This document shows, one piece after another, positions 41,196 through 49,887 of a stretch of DNA of 64,000 bases. Position 1 is the stretch's first letter. The number at the start of each line of letters is the position of its first letter. Made by a program: the position numbers and the translations under genes. The notes beneath the pieces are model-generated. The model was not told the DNA's origin. It worked only from the letters and a program-made list of their open reading frames with translations, and did no database searches. The DNA is from Eggerthellaceae bacterium (GTDB lineage Bacteria > Actinomycetota > Coriobacteriia > Coriobacteriales > Eggerthellaceae), in assembly GCA_022791455.1 (NCBI GenBank), contig JAAVZC010000007.1, forward strand, positions 124,001-188,000, given 5' to 3'.

Positions 41196-41623
41196 TAGTT
41201 GCGGCCTCGTTCGTAGATGGCGCAGTTGTTGGGGGTTTCGTAGACCTCTACCACCATCACCGGGCAGCCGGCCTCGTCCAGGCGCTGCCAGAAGTAGCGA
41301 GCCAGGTTCTCGGCAGTGGTGCGGAAGGGCATCATCGAAAGGGTGAAGCCCTCGTCGCGCAGACACTCCAGCGTCTGCGGCTTCAGCGAGCCCTCCTCCA
41401 CGATGAAGCTGTGATCCAGCTCTTCGGTGAGGTCGCGCAGGATGCGCTTGAACTCGCCGAAGTCCATCACCATGTCCTTGCAGGTGCCCATTTGCTGCAG
41501 TTCATCGGCGGCCAGGTACGCCACCACGCGCCAGCGATGACCGTGCAGGTTCTCGCACTTGCCGTGGTAATCGGTCAGGAAATGAGCGGCGTCGAAGCTG
41601 CTCTCGGTTTTCAGTCCGTACAT
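41195..41623 (-). CDS. queD: 6-carboxy-5,6,7,8-tetrahydropterin synthase
   Basis: A 142-aa enzyme of the PTPS family. Zinc ligands are visible in AAHFLTDYHGKCENLHGHRW (three histidines) with the catalytic Cys in the same run, followed by MVMDFGEFKRIL and the late LDHSF motif. It makes CPH4 from dihydroneopterin triphosphate, the first dedicated step of queuosine synthesis. First gene of the queD-E-C operon, with AAGGAG before the ATG. Confidence 0.95.
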   Translation of the reverse strand: MYGLKTESSFDAAHFLTDYHGKCENLHGHRWRVVAYLAADELQQMGTCKDMVMDFGEFKRILRDLTEELDHSFIVEEGSLKPQTLECLRDEGFTLSMMPFRTTAENLARYFWQRLDEAGCPVMVVEVYETPNNCAIYERGRN

Positions 41624-41712
41624 ATAACTCCTTCAATCGCGAATCGCGCGTTGTTTGCTCGGTGAGATTCTACCCGTGGTGGCGTCTTTTTGCTCGCAGC
41701 CCCGCCAAAACC

Positions 41713-44700
41713 CTAGAACAATTGCGGATAGAAGCGCATGCCGTCCGGCTGCCGCACGAAACCGGCCTTTGCCAGCAGGGCGGCCGCTTCGCCATCAAGC
41801 GCGCTTTCCCCGTTCACAGTTTCTACCAGGAACTTGGCTCTCGAAAGCAGGCCCTCCCGCCGCAGACGCGCCGTTTCGCAAGCGCAGAGCTCCTGGACGG
41901 CCGCCACAAGCGTCGGTTCATCGGTCGAGAAAAGGATGAGGCTCTTGCACCGCGGAGCAGCGAACAGAACCGGGGCGCCACCGCGCAGCACCACGAGCGA
42001 TCCGGGGCGCTTTTGGGGCTTTCCACCAACAGGCCACGGCAAGATGTCGCCGTAGAGGAGGGCGGGGTCTTCTACAGGGAGAACCTGGAGAGCCCCGTCG
42101 GATTCGCAGGAATCGCCCGACTCGTCAGTGCCGTCCGCACGCAGTTGCTCCACCGTAGACCGGGCGGCGAACTGCACCGGCCCCAGTCCCTCGACGAACC
42201 GGCCGCGCGACACTTCGCCGGCATCCTCCATAGAGCGCAACACCGGATACAGGTCCCCCAGGCCGCCGGGAATTCCCGCCGCCAGCGCAATATCGGCAGT
42301 CACCACGCCATAGCGGTCAAGCAGCCCCTCCACCAGGCCCAATGCCTGAAGCGTCGGGTCCGCCGCCGCTGGCTCCAACAGCGTCCAGGCGCCGCCGTAG
42401 GCCTGATCGAAAGACTCTTCCGCAGCACGTCGGGCCATGAAGTCCGCCTTGAACTGGCGTTCCATCGCCCGGCGCCCTCGGCGACTGGTGGTGCGCCGCC
42501 CCGCGGCCGCCATCGGGGCCGATGTGCTACCAGCACGGGCCGTCCCCTTCGCCGATCGATCGCAGGAGAAATAGCTCAGCCGCTCGTTGGTCAGGCGGCC
42601 CTCCCCCACCAGCACGTCAATAACCTTCGCCACATCGGTTGAGCTCAAGCGCGCCTCTGGCTGCTGCGCCCGAAGCAGCTCCAAAAGCTGCGGAAAAGCG
42701 AGCGGCCCTACGGTTGAGAGAATGCGGATCACACCTGCTTCCACGTCATCTCGACCGGAGGCCGAAGGCCGAAGTGGAGAGATCTTCCCGACTCCTGATA
42801 GCGTTGCGGGGGTCGCGAAGATCTCTCCACTCGCTTCGCTCGGTCGAGATGACGAAAAGGGGGAGGCAGTGCCGCCCGAAATCGGCATCGGTGTGAGCGG
42901 CGAGTCGGTGGGATAGAAGGCGACGGACAGACCGGCGCCCTCGTCGCTCGAACGTGCCACCCAGAGCACTTCGCCATCGCCGATGAGCTGTTCCAGCAAA
43001 GCAGGACTCCAGCCGGAAACCCGCGCCGGGAACGCTACCTTGTCCCAAATCTCGAACGGCAGGTACACCCCTTCGAACTGGGCTATCACTTCCGCCACCG
43101 CGTCCAAGGGCTCATGCGGCAGAAGGTTGGTGCCCACTTCTTGCCGCTCCAGCACGAACTGCTGGAAGCGCGCTGCACTCACAGGCGCGGCCATCTGTTC
43201 GAGCGCTTGCGCAGAAAGGCGACACAGGCGTTGGAGAACGGCTGAGTCCACCCACATGACCTCAGGGGGATTGCCGAACTGAAGAGGCACCAAATTTCCT
43301 GCCGCCTGCAAACGCCGCAGGGACTCTTCCACAAATTGGGGACCTAGGCCCAGGTAGCGCGCCAGCTGCTCGGCCGAGAACGGTCCGTGAGTAGCAGCGT
43401 AGCGGCGCGCCAGGGCGTCCAGGGGATGGTCGCCGGCGCTCCCGCCCGCGGCCGCCCGGGCCCATGAGGGCACGTCGGCCCCGAGCACGACCGCCAATCG
43501 TGGCCCGTCAGCCACAAACGCCCACCGGCGCGCCCCACCCATTTCCAGCGCGAAGGCACGATGCTGGAAGAGAAGCTGATCCAGGAGAGTCGAGACTCCC
43601 GCTGCACTTGCTCCTCCCTCGTCATCCTGAGCGGAGCGCGAAGCGCGGAGTCGAAAGATCTTCCCAGCTGAGAAGATCTCTCCACTCCGGCCTTCGGCCT
43701 CCGGTCGAGATGGCGAGGGGGGTTGCCCTTCGGCCTCCAGGCGAAGGGCCAGGTCTTCTTCGGTCAAAGGACCTAGCTCTCGCAGGAGCGCTTCTGCCCC
43801 TTCCGCACCTTTGCGCTGCCAGCCGGGAGCCGTGCGCTGCAGCTGGGCTTCCATGCCCGCCACCACCGACGGATCCAGCAGATGGCCCACGTCGGTCACG
43901 CCCAGCAGCTCCCCCAGCAACGCCGGGTCCACCGAAAGCAGCGACGAAGCCTGCTCCGCATGGGGCAAATCTCCCTCGTAGAGGTGCTCGGCCATGTAGC
44001 CGAACACGAGCGACGACGCGAAGGGCGACGGCACCGCCGTGCGCGCCTCGGCAATGGCGATGTCGCCCGCTTCCAGGGAATCCATCAGCCAGCTGAACGC
44101 CTTGACGTCGAACACGTCCTGCAGGCACTCGCGCATGGCCTCCACCACCATGGGGAAGTTGTGCTCTTGACGGGCCGCCTCCAGCAGCTGGCCGCCCTTT
44201 AGCCGCTGCAGCCACAGGGGAGCGCGCTTGCCCGCCGGTGCCGAGGGCATGAGCAGCGCCCGGGCCGCGCATTCGCGAAACCGCGCGGCGAACAGGGCTG
44301 TTTGCTCGAGCGAGGAGCGCACCAAGGCCAACGCCTCGTCCGCCGAGAAGCGGAACAGGTCGCCGCCGGGAATGTCGCCTTCCGAGGCCGGCCACTGCAC
44401 CACCAGGCCGTCATCACCTGCCATCACCTGCGCATTGAAGTGATAAAGCGCCTTGATGCGGGCAGATACCGCGAGCGCCCAAGGTTCGTGCACCGCGCGG
44501 CCGAAGGGGCTGTGCAGAATGAGTCGCCAGTCGCCCGTTTCGTCCTCGCAGCGCTCTGCCACCAGCTGCTTGTCCGACGGCAGCACCCCCGTCGCCTCCC
44601 GCTGCGCCTCCAAAACGGCCAGCAAATTGTCGCGCGCAAAGGCATCAAGCCCATCGCGCTCCAGGCGCTGTGCCAGCAGCGACTCACTCTCGTCATCTCG

Positions 44701-47088
44701 ACCGGAGGCCGAAGGCCGGAGTGGAGAGATCTTCTCAGCCCCTGACGACGCTTCAGGGGTCGTGAAGATCTCTCCACTACGCGGCTTCGCCGCTTCGGTC
44801 GAGATGACGTTGGGAGCGGAAAGATCCTTCGCTACGCTCAGGATGACGGAAGAAGAGGTTCCCGTTGCTGCAGGCTTCGTTGCGTTCAGGAGGGTACCCA
44901 CTTCGCGTACGAAGGCGCCTTTGGCTTGGCCGGCTTCGAAGGGGCGCGATGGGGCTTCGCCGTGCCAGAAGGGCAGGCGGGACGATCGGCCGGGGGCCGG
45001 TTCAACCATGACGCGGTCGACGGTGATCTCGCGAATCTTCCAAGTGCTGGTACCCAAGGTGATGACGTCGCCCACGCGGGACTCCATCACCATTTCCTCA
45101 TCCAGCTCCCCCACGCGCTTACGCCCCTTGGCGCCGTCGCCCTGCGGCAGCACCACCGGAAACATGCCGCGATCGGGAATGGTTCCGGCCGCCCCCACCG
45201 CCGCTCGCTGGGCGCCAGGTTTCGCCGTCAGCTGGCCGGTCTCCCGATCCCACGACAAGCGCGCGGGCACCTTCGCCAGAATTCCCTCGGTATATTCGCC
45301 GGCCAGCATGGCCAAAACGTTGTCGAAGGCACTGCGAGGCAAGTCGGCATAGTTGGCACTGCGCCGCACCTCCTGAAACCAATCATCGGCAGTGCGGCTC
45401 TCCATCGCCACGGCGGCAACGGTCTGTTGCGCCAGCACGTCCAGCGCATTCGCCACCAGGCGCGTCGCTTCCAGGCGCCCTTCCCGCATGCCCTCGGCCA
45501 CCACGGCCATGTCCACCACTTCGTTGCGGGTGCGCGGCAGAAACACGCCCATCGAACAGCCGCCCACCTGGTGGTTCGCCCGGCCGATGCGCTGCAAGCC
45601 ACTGGCCACCGATGGCGGCGGCGCCACCTGAATCACCAGGTCAACGTCACCCATGTCGATGCCCAGCTCTAGGCTAGAAGTGGCCACCACGCAAGGCAGT
45701 TGACCGATCTTCAGCGCCTCTTCCACATCGCGGCGCTTCTCCTTCGAAACGGAGCCATGGTGCGCCTTCGCCACCACTTCCGGCGCGCCTTCCACCAGCT
45801 TCGTGGATGCGCCAATATCGGAGCGATAGGCCTGCGGGTACCCTTCCTCTTCGCCGAATTCCCCACTCCGCTCCTCGCCACCAGCACCCGCCGTGCGCTC
45901 CCCCGCGGTATCAGCGCTTCCCACCGCCGACCAGTAGCCGGCGTCCACGAACTCCACCGTTTTGCCGCCGAAACGCCGGGCGTACAGCTCATTCAGCCGC
46001 GCCGTCAACTTCTCGCACAGGCCGCGCGAGTTGACGAACACAATGGTGGACCGGTGGGTGAGCACCAGGTCGAGAATGTCACTTTCCAGATAAGGCCAGA
46101 TGGTTGAGTTGCCCACCTTGGTGTCGGGAGACGCCGGCAACGCGTCGTTGGCCATAAGCGACCGCAGCGCCCGGTCGGATTTCCACGCCACCTCGGCCGG
46201 AGCCCGCCGCGGCCCGAAGGACTTCTCGCTGGAACGATGGGCCTTCCCCAGCGCCGTTCCGCCGAACGTGGGGATGGCGGTCATGTCCGGCACGGGAACG
46301 CTCACGTGAATATCCAACTGGGGCCGCGATTCCGCCTGAACCACCGCCACCGGATGTACTCCGCCCAAGAAACGAGCCACCTCGTCCACCGGCTGCACCG
46401 TAGCAGAGAGCCCCACCCGTTGAGCCGGTGCTGGCAGTAATGCGTCCAGCCGCTCCAACGAAAGCGACAGGTGCGCCCCACGCTTGTTCCCCGCCAGCGC
46501 GTGCACCTCGTCGACAATCACCGTTTCCACCGTGCGCAAAATCTCGCGCGCCTGCGAGGTAAGCATGAGATACAGCGACTCCGGCGTGGTGATAAGGATA
46601 TCCGGCGGGTTGCTCACCAGCTTGCGCCGCTGCTCCGGAGTGGTATCCCCCGTTCGCTGCGCCACCGTAATTTCCGGAAGAGCCCCTTCGTCCCTCCGAA
46701 GCACTCCCCCTTCGTCATCCTGAGCGCAGCGAAGAACCTTCCCCGCCGCAATCTCCCGAAGCGGCCGCTGCAAATTCCGCTCCACGTCGGCCCCCAAGGC
46801 CTTGAGCGGCGAGATGTAAAGGGTCTTCACCCCTTTGTTCTTCCGACGGCGCTTTCCCGCAGGCGGCTCTTCCGCCGCCCGCAGCGCCTTCTCCTGGAAC
46901 AGCCGATCGATGGCGAACAGGAACGCCGCCAGCGTCTTGCCGGAGCCGGTCGGCGCCACCACCAGCACTTTTTCGCCGGAAGCAATTCGCCCCCACGCCT
47001 CTTCCTGCACTGCCGTGGGCCCATCGAAGGCCCCTAGAAACCAGTCCCGCACCGCAGGAGAGAATCGGCTCATCGATCCGTTGTCCAT
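41713..47088 (-). CDS. lhr: Lhr-type superfamily-2 DNA helicase enlarged by repeat insertions
   Basis: A 1791-aa protein. Helicase motifs: Walker A APTGSGKT at 45-52, TLYISPLKALGADVERNL near 88, ITTPESLYLML near 160, DEVHALAGNKRGAHLSLSLERL split at 185-206, GLSATVQP, LELGIDMGDVDLVIQV and RIGRANHQVGG. These are followed by the Lhr core winged-helix region and a long C-terminal Lhr-CTD. Lhr proteins are usually about 1500 aa and act in DNA repair. Four stretches (about residues 116-125, 747-799, 1124-1156, 1411-1448) are translated palindromic repeats such as [14 protein letters not shown] and account for part of the extra length. ATG 47088 follows GGGGAGAGGAA. Confidence 0.92.
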   Translation of the reverse strand: MDNGSMSRFSPAVRDWFLGAFDGPTAVQEEAWGRIASGEKVLVVAPTGSGKTLAAFLFAIDRLFQEKALRAAEEPPAGKRRRKNKGVKTLYISPLKALGADVERNLQRPLREIAAGKVLRCAQDDEGGVLRRDEGALPEITVAQRTGDTTPEQRRKLVSNPPDILITTPESLYLMLTSQAREILRTVETVIVDEVHALAGNKRGAHLSLSLERLDALLPAPAQRVGLSATVQPVDEVARFLGGVHPVAVVQAESRPQLDIHVSVPVPDMTAIPTFGGTALGKAHRSSEKSFGPRRAPAEVAWKSDRALRSLMANDALPASPDTKVGNSTIWPYLESDILDLVLTHRSTIVFVNSRGLCEKLTARLNELYARRFGGKTVEFVDAGYWSAVGSADTAGERTAGAGGEERSGEFGEEEGYPQAYRSDIGASTKLVEGAPEVVAKAHHGSVSKEKRRDVEEALKIGQLPCVVATSSLELGIDMGDVDLVIQVAPPPSVASGLQRIGRANHQVGGCSMGVFLPRTRNEVVDMAVVAEGMREGRLEATRLVANALDVLAQQTVAAVAMESRTADDWFQEVRRSANYADLPRSAFDNVLAMLAGEYTEGILAKVPARLSWDRETGQLTAKPGAQRAAVGAAGTIPDRGMFPVVLPQGDGAKGRKRVGELDEEMVMESRVGDVITLGTSTWKIREITVDRVMVEPAPGRSSRLPFWHGEAPSRPFEAGQAKGAFVREVGTLLNATKPAATGTSSSVILSVAKDLSAPNVISTEAAKPRSGEIFTTPEASSGAEKISPLRPSASGRDDESESLLAQRLERDGLDAFARDNLLAVLEAQREATGVLPSDKQLVAERCEDETGDWRLILHSPFGRAVHEPWALAVSARIKALYHFNAQVMAGDDGLVVQWPASEGDIPGGDLFRFSADEALALVRSSLEQTALFAARFRECAARALLMPSAPAGKRAPLWLQRLKGGQLLEAARQEHNFPMVVEAMRECLQDVFDVKAFSWLMDSLEAGDIAIAEARTAVPSPFASSLVFGYMAEHLYEGDLPHAEQASSLLSVDPALLGELLGVTDVGHLLDPSVVAGMEAQLQRTAPGWQRKGAEGAEALLRELGPLTEEDLALRLEAEGQPPSPSRPEAEGRSGEIFSAGKIFRLRASRSAQDDEGGASAAGVSTLLDQLLFQHRAFALEMGGARRWAFVADGPRLAVVLGADVPSWARAAAGGSAGDHPLDALARRYAATHGPFSAEQLARYLGLGPQFVEESLRRLQAAGNLVPLQFGNPPEVMWVDSAVLQRLCRLSAQALEQMAAPVSAARFQQFVLERQEVGTNLLPHEPLDAVAEVIAQFEGVYLPFEIWDKVAFPARVSGWSPALLEQLIGDGEVLWVARSSDEGAGLSVAFYPTDSPLTPMPISGGTASPFSSSRPSEASGEIFATPATLSGVGKISPLRPSASGRDDVEAGVIRILSTVGPLAFPQLLELLRAQQPEARLSSTDVAKVIDVLVGEGRLTNERLSYFSCDRSAKGTARAGSTSAPMAAAGRRTTSRRGRRAMERQFKADFMARRAAEESFDQAYGGAWTLLEPAAADPTLQALGLVEGLLDRYGVVTADIALAAGIPGGLGDLYPVLRSMEDAGEVSRGRFVEGLGPVQFAARSTVEQLRADGTDESGDSCESDGALQVLPVEDPALLYGDILPWPVGGKPQKRPGSLVVLRGGAPVLFAAPRCKSLILFSTDEPTLVAAVQELCACETARLRREGLLSRAKFLVETVNGESALDGEAAALLAKAGFVRQPDGMRFYPQLF
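42745..42853. repeat. palindromic repeat family B, in frame inside lhr (site 4)
   Basis: The unit runs from GTCATCTCGACCGGAGGCCG at 42745 to GGTCGAGATGAC ending 42853. GGAGAGATCTTC and GAAGATCTCTCC form the central stem. It encodes [11 protein letters not shown]...[14 protein letters not shown] in the helicase. Confidence 0.88.
43621..43715. repeat. mosaic palindromic repeat inside lhr (site 3)
   Basis: The left half is family A (GTCATCCTGAGCGGAGCGCG) and the right half is family B (GAAGATCTCTCC...CCGGTCGAGATGG). It encodes [14 protein letters not shown]...LRASRSAQDDEGG. Mixed halves suggest recombination between the two variants. Confidence 0.85.
44692..44847. repeat. palindromic repeat family B plus half of family A inside lhr (site 2)
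   Basis: A complete B unit (44692-44808, GTCATCTCGACC ... GGTCGAGATGAC) is followed 11 bp later by a family A half (AAAGATCCTTCGCTACGCTC to GATGAC, 44820-44847). Together they encode about 52 residues, including VILSVAKDL, EIFTTPEASS and [14 protein letters not shown]. Confidence 0.88.
46714..46740. repeat. short family A arm inside lhr (site 1)
   Basis: GTCATCCTGAGCGCAGCGAA followed by GAACCTT, translated as KVLRCAQDDE between helicase motif Ia and the next motif. It is shorter than the other copies. Confidence 0.7.
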
Positions 47089-47279
47089 TTCCTCTCCCCT
47101 CTTCGGTGCTGCTGTCGTCGAGCTCCCATTATCGTTGAACCCGGCCGCCCTCAAAGCAGCAGCAGACTGAATTCCAGCGATGCAGCAGAATTGTTTGCCG
47201 AAACTTCCGCATCAGCCGCCCACACTCCGCCGCGCACGAAGTACCCTTTTCCCGCACTAACCCCGACCGAGGATCGCTC

Positions 47280-47783
47280 ATGCAGAAAGCCACCGTTATC
47301 ACCACACCCTATCAGCCAACCGACATCCCCGCCATGACAGCCATTTGGAACGAAGTGGTACGGGATGGCGTTGCGTTTCCGCAGGAAGACGAGCTGACCG
47401 TTCCCGAAGCGGAGGCCTTCTTCGCCGAACAGTCCTACTGCGGCGTAGCGAAAGATGTGGAAACCGGCGAGGTGCTGGGCATGTACATCCTGCACCCCAA
47501 CAACGTAGGGCGCTGCGGCCATATCTCGAACGCCAGCTATGCCGTGGCCTCCGCCGCCCGCGGTCGCGGGGCTGGGCGCGCGCTCGTAACCAACTGCATC
47601 CAGCAAGCGCGCCACCTGGGCTTTCGCATTTTGCAGTTCAACGCCGTCGTGGCCAGCAACACCCCGGCCCGCCGCCTCTACGAGAGCCTCGGCTTCCAGC
47701 CCTTGGGGCTCATCCCCGGCGGCTTCCGCCTCCCCAACGGCACCTACGAAGACATCTGCCCCTACTACCTCGACCTGACGTAG
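47280..47783 (+). CDS. GNAT-family N-acetyltransferase
   Basis: A 167-aa cytoplasmic protein with the GNAT acetyl-CoA motif ARGRGAGRALVTNCIQQA, the preceding strand HISNASYAVAS and the late NTPARRLYESLGFQPLG motif B. The substrate is unknown; the profile is similar to small-molecule acetyltransferases. The gene is divergent from lhr and alone, followed by a 13-bp hairpin. No clear Shine-Dalgarno; ATG 47280 is the first plausible start. Confidence 0.88.
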   Translation: MQKATVITTPYQPTDIPAMTAIWNEVVRDGVAFPQEDELTVPEAEAFFAEQSYCGVAKDVETGEVLGMYILHPNNVGRCGHISNASYAVASAARGRGAGRALVTNCIQQARHLGFRILQFNAVVASNTPARRLYESLGFQPLGLIPGGFRLPNGTYEDICPYYLDLT

Positions 47784-47840
47784 CAAGCCGTAGCAACACA
47801 GCGACAAGGCAACAGGGACCAAGAGCAAAAACGAGAAACG

Positions 47841-47874
47841 AAGTGGCTGGAATTGTGCGATATTCCAGCCACTT
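47841..47874 (+). terminator. hairpin behind the GNAT gene, TGGCTGGAAT family
   Basis: AAGTGGCTGGAAT-TGTGCGAT-ATTCCAGCCACTT, a 13-bp perfect stem followed by CTCTGTTTC. The same TGGCTGGAAT/ATTCCAGCCA stem recurs at about 47978, 58875 and 58963, so it is a repeat family used as terminator or 3' hairpin. Confidence 0.65.
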
Positions 47875-47894
47875 CTCTGTTTCAGCCATGAAAA

Positions 47895-47927
47895 ACGGAC
47901 CCAGCAGGTCGAATCCGCTGGGTCCGT
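47895..47927 (-). terminator. intrinsic terminator of the glmU-prs-pth operon
   Basis: ACGGACCCAGC/GCTGGGTCCGT, an 11-bp stem with an 11-nt loop. On the minus strand it is followed by TTTTTCAT, about 125 bp behind the pth stop. Confidence 0.8.
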
Positions 47928-48051
47928 GGCCAAAAACAATCGATTTTCAGAAGTTGGTCAGCCTCGTTTTCGGGCGCTGGCTGGATTACCGCGCAATTCC
48001 AGCCACTTCGTCTTCAGCCCACTAGCCGAAAGCTTGCTAGCCGACAGCCCA

Positions 48052-48609
48052 CTAGTTGAAAGCCTGCTGGGTTTTCTCCAATCCGTTGTCGATGAGGGAA
48101 AGAACCGCCTTGGCCCCTTCGCCCACGGCGGCCGCCAGCTCTTCCGCCTGGTCCTTCTTCGGCGAAGACAGCACGAAGTCCGCCACGGGCATGCGTCCCG
48201 GCGGTCGGCCGATGCCGATGCGCACCCGCAGCCAGTCACGCGTACCCAGCTTGTCGCAGATGGAGCGCAGCCCGTTGTGGCCGGCATGGCCCCCGCCCAG
48301 CTTCACGCGGATGGTGCCGGAGAGAATGTCCAGCTCGTCGTGGATGACAATCAGCTGGTCCGGCTTCACCCCATAGGCGCTCATCAGGCTTTTCACCGGG
48401 CCGCCGGAGGTGTTCATGAAGCTCTGTGGCTTCGCAAGAATCAAATCCTGGCCCTTATAGAGCACCTTCGCCGTCAACGCGCCGCCCTCGTTCTTCCAAT
48501 AGCGGGCACCCAGCTCTTCGGCCAGCCGGTCCACCACCATAAACCCGGCATTGTGCCGCGTCTCAGCATACTCAGCCCCCGGATTCCCCAGGCCAACAAT
48601 GAGATACAT
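48052..48609 (-). CDS. pth: peptidyl-tRNA hydrolase
   Basis: A 185-aa enzyme that recycles peptidyl-tRNAs released from ribosomes. Diagnostic motifs: YLIVGLGNPGAEYAETRHNAGF with the catalytic His, KPQSFMNTSGGPV and the substrate-gating VIHDELDIL...GGGHAGHNGLRSI. Normal length. ATG 48609 follows AAGGAATT; a longer frame to 48636 lacks support. It is the last gene after glmU and prs, an arrangement common in many bacteria. Confidence 0.95.
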   Translation of the reverse strand: MYLIVGLGNPGAEYAETRHNAGFMVVDRLAEELGARYWKNEGGALTAKVLYKGQDLILAKPQSFMNTSGGPVKSLMSAYGVKPDQLIVIHDELDILSGTIRVKLGGGHAGHNGLRSICDKLGTRDWLRVRIGIGRPPGRMPVADFVLSSPKKDQAEELAAAVGEGAKAVLSLIDNGLEKTQQAFN

Positions 48610-48651
48610 GGAATTCCTTTCAACAAAGCACCCCACCGAAATCCCGTAGCA

Positions 48652-48769
48652 CGGATGGGTCGGTGGGGTGAAGTGAGGTTAAGCCAAAGGAGGGAGAAGA
48701 TCCACTCGCGCAAAGCGCGAGTTAGCTCCGACCGACGACGCGTCGAACGGAACCCCTCCGTCCCATTCG
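48652..48769. repeat. structured intergenic element, copy 2 (first copy at 15107)
   Basis: The arms CGGATGGGTCGGTGGGGT (48652-48669) and ACCCCTCCGTCCCATTCG (48752-48769) pair at 16 of 18 positions although they differ from the arms of copy 1. The core again contains GAGGTTAAGCCAAAGGAGGG, ACTCGCG-CAAAG-CGCGAGT and GACCGACGACGCGTCGA. It lies between the prs stop and the pth start, so it is transcribed within the operon on the minus strand. Confidence 0.7.
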
Positions 48770-48788
48770 GGCGGACAGGCTGCTTAGA

Positions 48789-49760
48789 TTACAAAGCAAA
48801 GTCGGGGTCGAAGAGGTCACTCACGGAGCCGTTGCTGTAGACGTTCGCGATGGCGCGGGCGAACAGCGGGGCCACGGAGACCACCTTGATCTTGCCGTTC
48901 TGCTTGTCCAGCGGCACGGGGATGGTGTCGCACACCACTACTTCCTCGACGTCCAGGTTGTTCATGCGCTCATACGCTGGGCCGGAGAACACCGGATGGG
49001 TGCAGCAGACGTAGATCTTCTCGGCACCCTTGTTCTTCAGCGTTTCCACCGCGGCAACGATGGAGCCACCGGTGTCGATCATGTCGTCGTTCAAGATGCA
49101 GATCTTGCCCTCCACGTCGCCAATGAGCGCCGTGATCTCCGCCTTGTTGTGGCCGGGGCGACCCTTGTGCATGATGGCCAGATCGGCGTCCAGCATATCG
49201 GAGAGCTTCTTGGCGGCCTTCGCGCGGCCCACGTCGGGGGAAACCACGCACAGCTTGTCCTTGTCCAGGTTCTTGCTCTTGAAGTAGTCGGCCAGAATGG
49301 GCAGCGCGGTCAGATGGTCTACCGGCACGTTGAAGAAGCCCTGGATCTGACCCTGGTGCAGGTCGATGGTCATAACGCGGTTCACGCCGGCGGTGGTGAG
49401 CAGGTCGGCCACCAACTTGGCGGTGATGGGCTCGCGCGCAGCCGCCTTGCGGTCCTGACGGGCATAGCCGTAATGGGAGATGACGGCGGTGATGGTGCGG
49501 GCGCTCGCGCGCTTGGCGGCGTCCACCATGATCAGCAGTTCCATGAGCGCGTCGTTGATGTGGTCGCCGGCCACGGACTGGATGAGAAACACGTCAGCGC
49601 CGCGCACCGACTCCAGGTAGCGGGCGTAAATCTCGCCGTTGGCGAACTTCTCCAGGCGGATATTGCCCAGGTTCACGCCCAGCGTGTCGGCAATCTTCTC
49701 CGCCAGCTCCGGCGAAACGGTGCCGGAGAACAGGGCCAGGCTTTTCTGCATCTCAGTCAT
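48789..49760 (-). CDS. prs: ribose-phosphate pyrophosphokinase
   Basis: A 323-aa enzyme making PRPP from ribose 5-phosphate and ATP. Visible are LALFSGTVSPELAEKIAD at the N-terminus, the ATP-binding loop YGYARQDRKAAAREPITAK, DLHQGQIQGFFNVPVDHL and the PRPP-binding INDD-type motif ICILNDDMIDTGGSIV. Length is standard. ATG 49760 is preceded by GGAGGAG. Between its stop and pth lies the structured element at 48652-48769. Middle gene of glmU-prs-pth. Confidence 0.96.
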   Translation of the reverse strand: MTEMQKSLALFSGTVSPELAEKIADTLGVNLGNIRLEKFANGEIYARYLESVRGADVFLIQSVAGDHINDALMELLIMVDAAKRASARTITAVISHYGYARQDRKAAAREPITAKLVADLLTTAGVNRVMTIDLHQGQIQGFFNVPVDHLTALPILADYFKSKNLDKDKLCVVSPDVGRAKAAKKLSDMLDADLAIMHKGRPGHNKAEITALIGDVEGKICILNDDMIDTGGSIVAAVETLKNKGAEKIYVCCTHPVFSGPAYERMNNLDVEEVVVCDTIPVPLDKQNGKIKVVSVAPLFARAIANVYSNGSVSDLFDPDFAL

Positions 49761-49887
49761 GTAGCTCTCCTCCAGAGACTTGGGTGTCGAACGACCTATG
49801 CTTGATGGGGCCATTATAAAAGGGAAACGGGCGCCTTCGCAGCATTTTCGCGAAAGCGCCCGAAATAGCTGGGGCGATGCGGAGCGG

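Noticed and set aside
41713..47154. Lhr as a pseudogene because of repeat insertions
   Set aside because: The frame is uninterrupted over about 1790 codons and all helicase motifs are intact.
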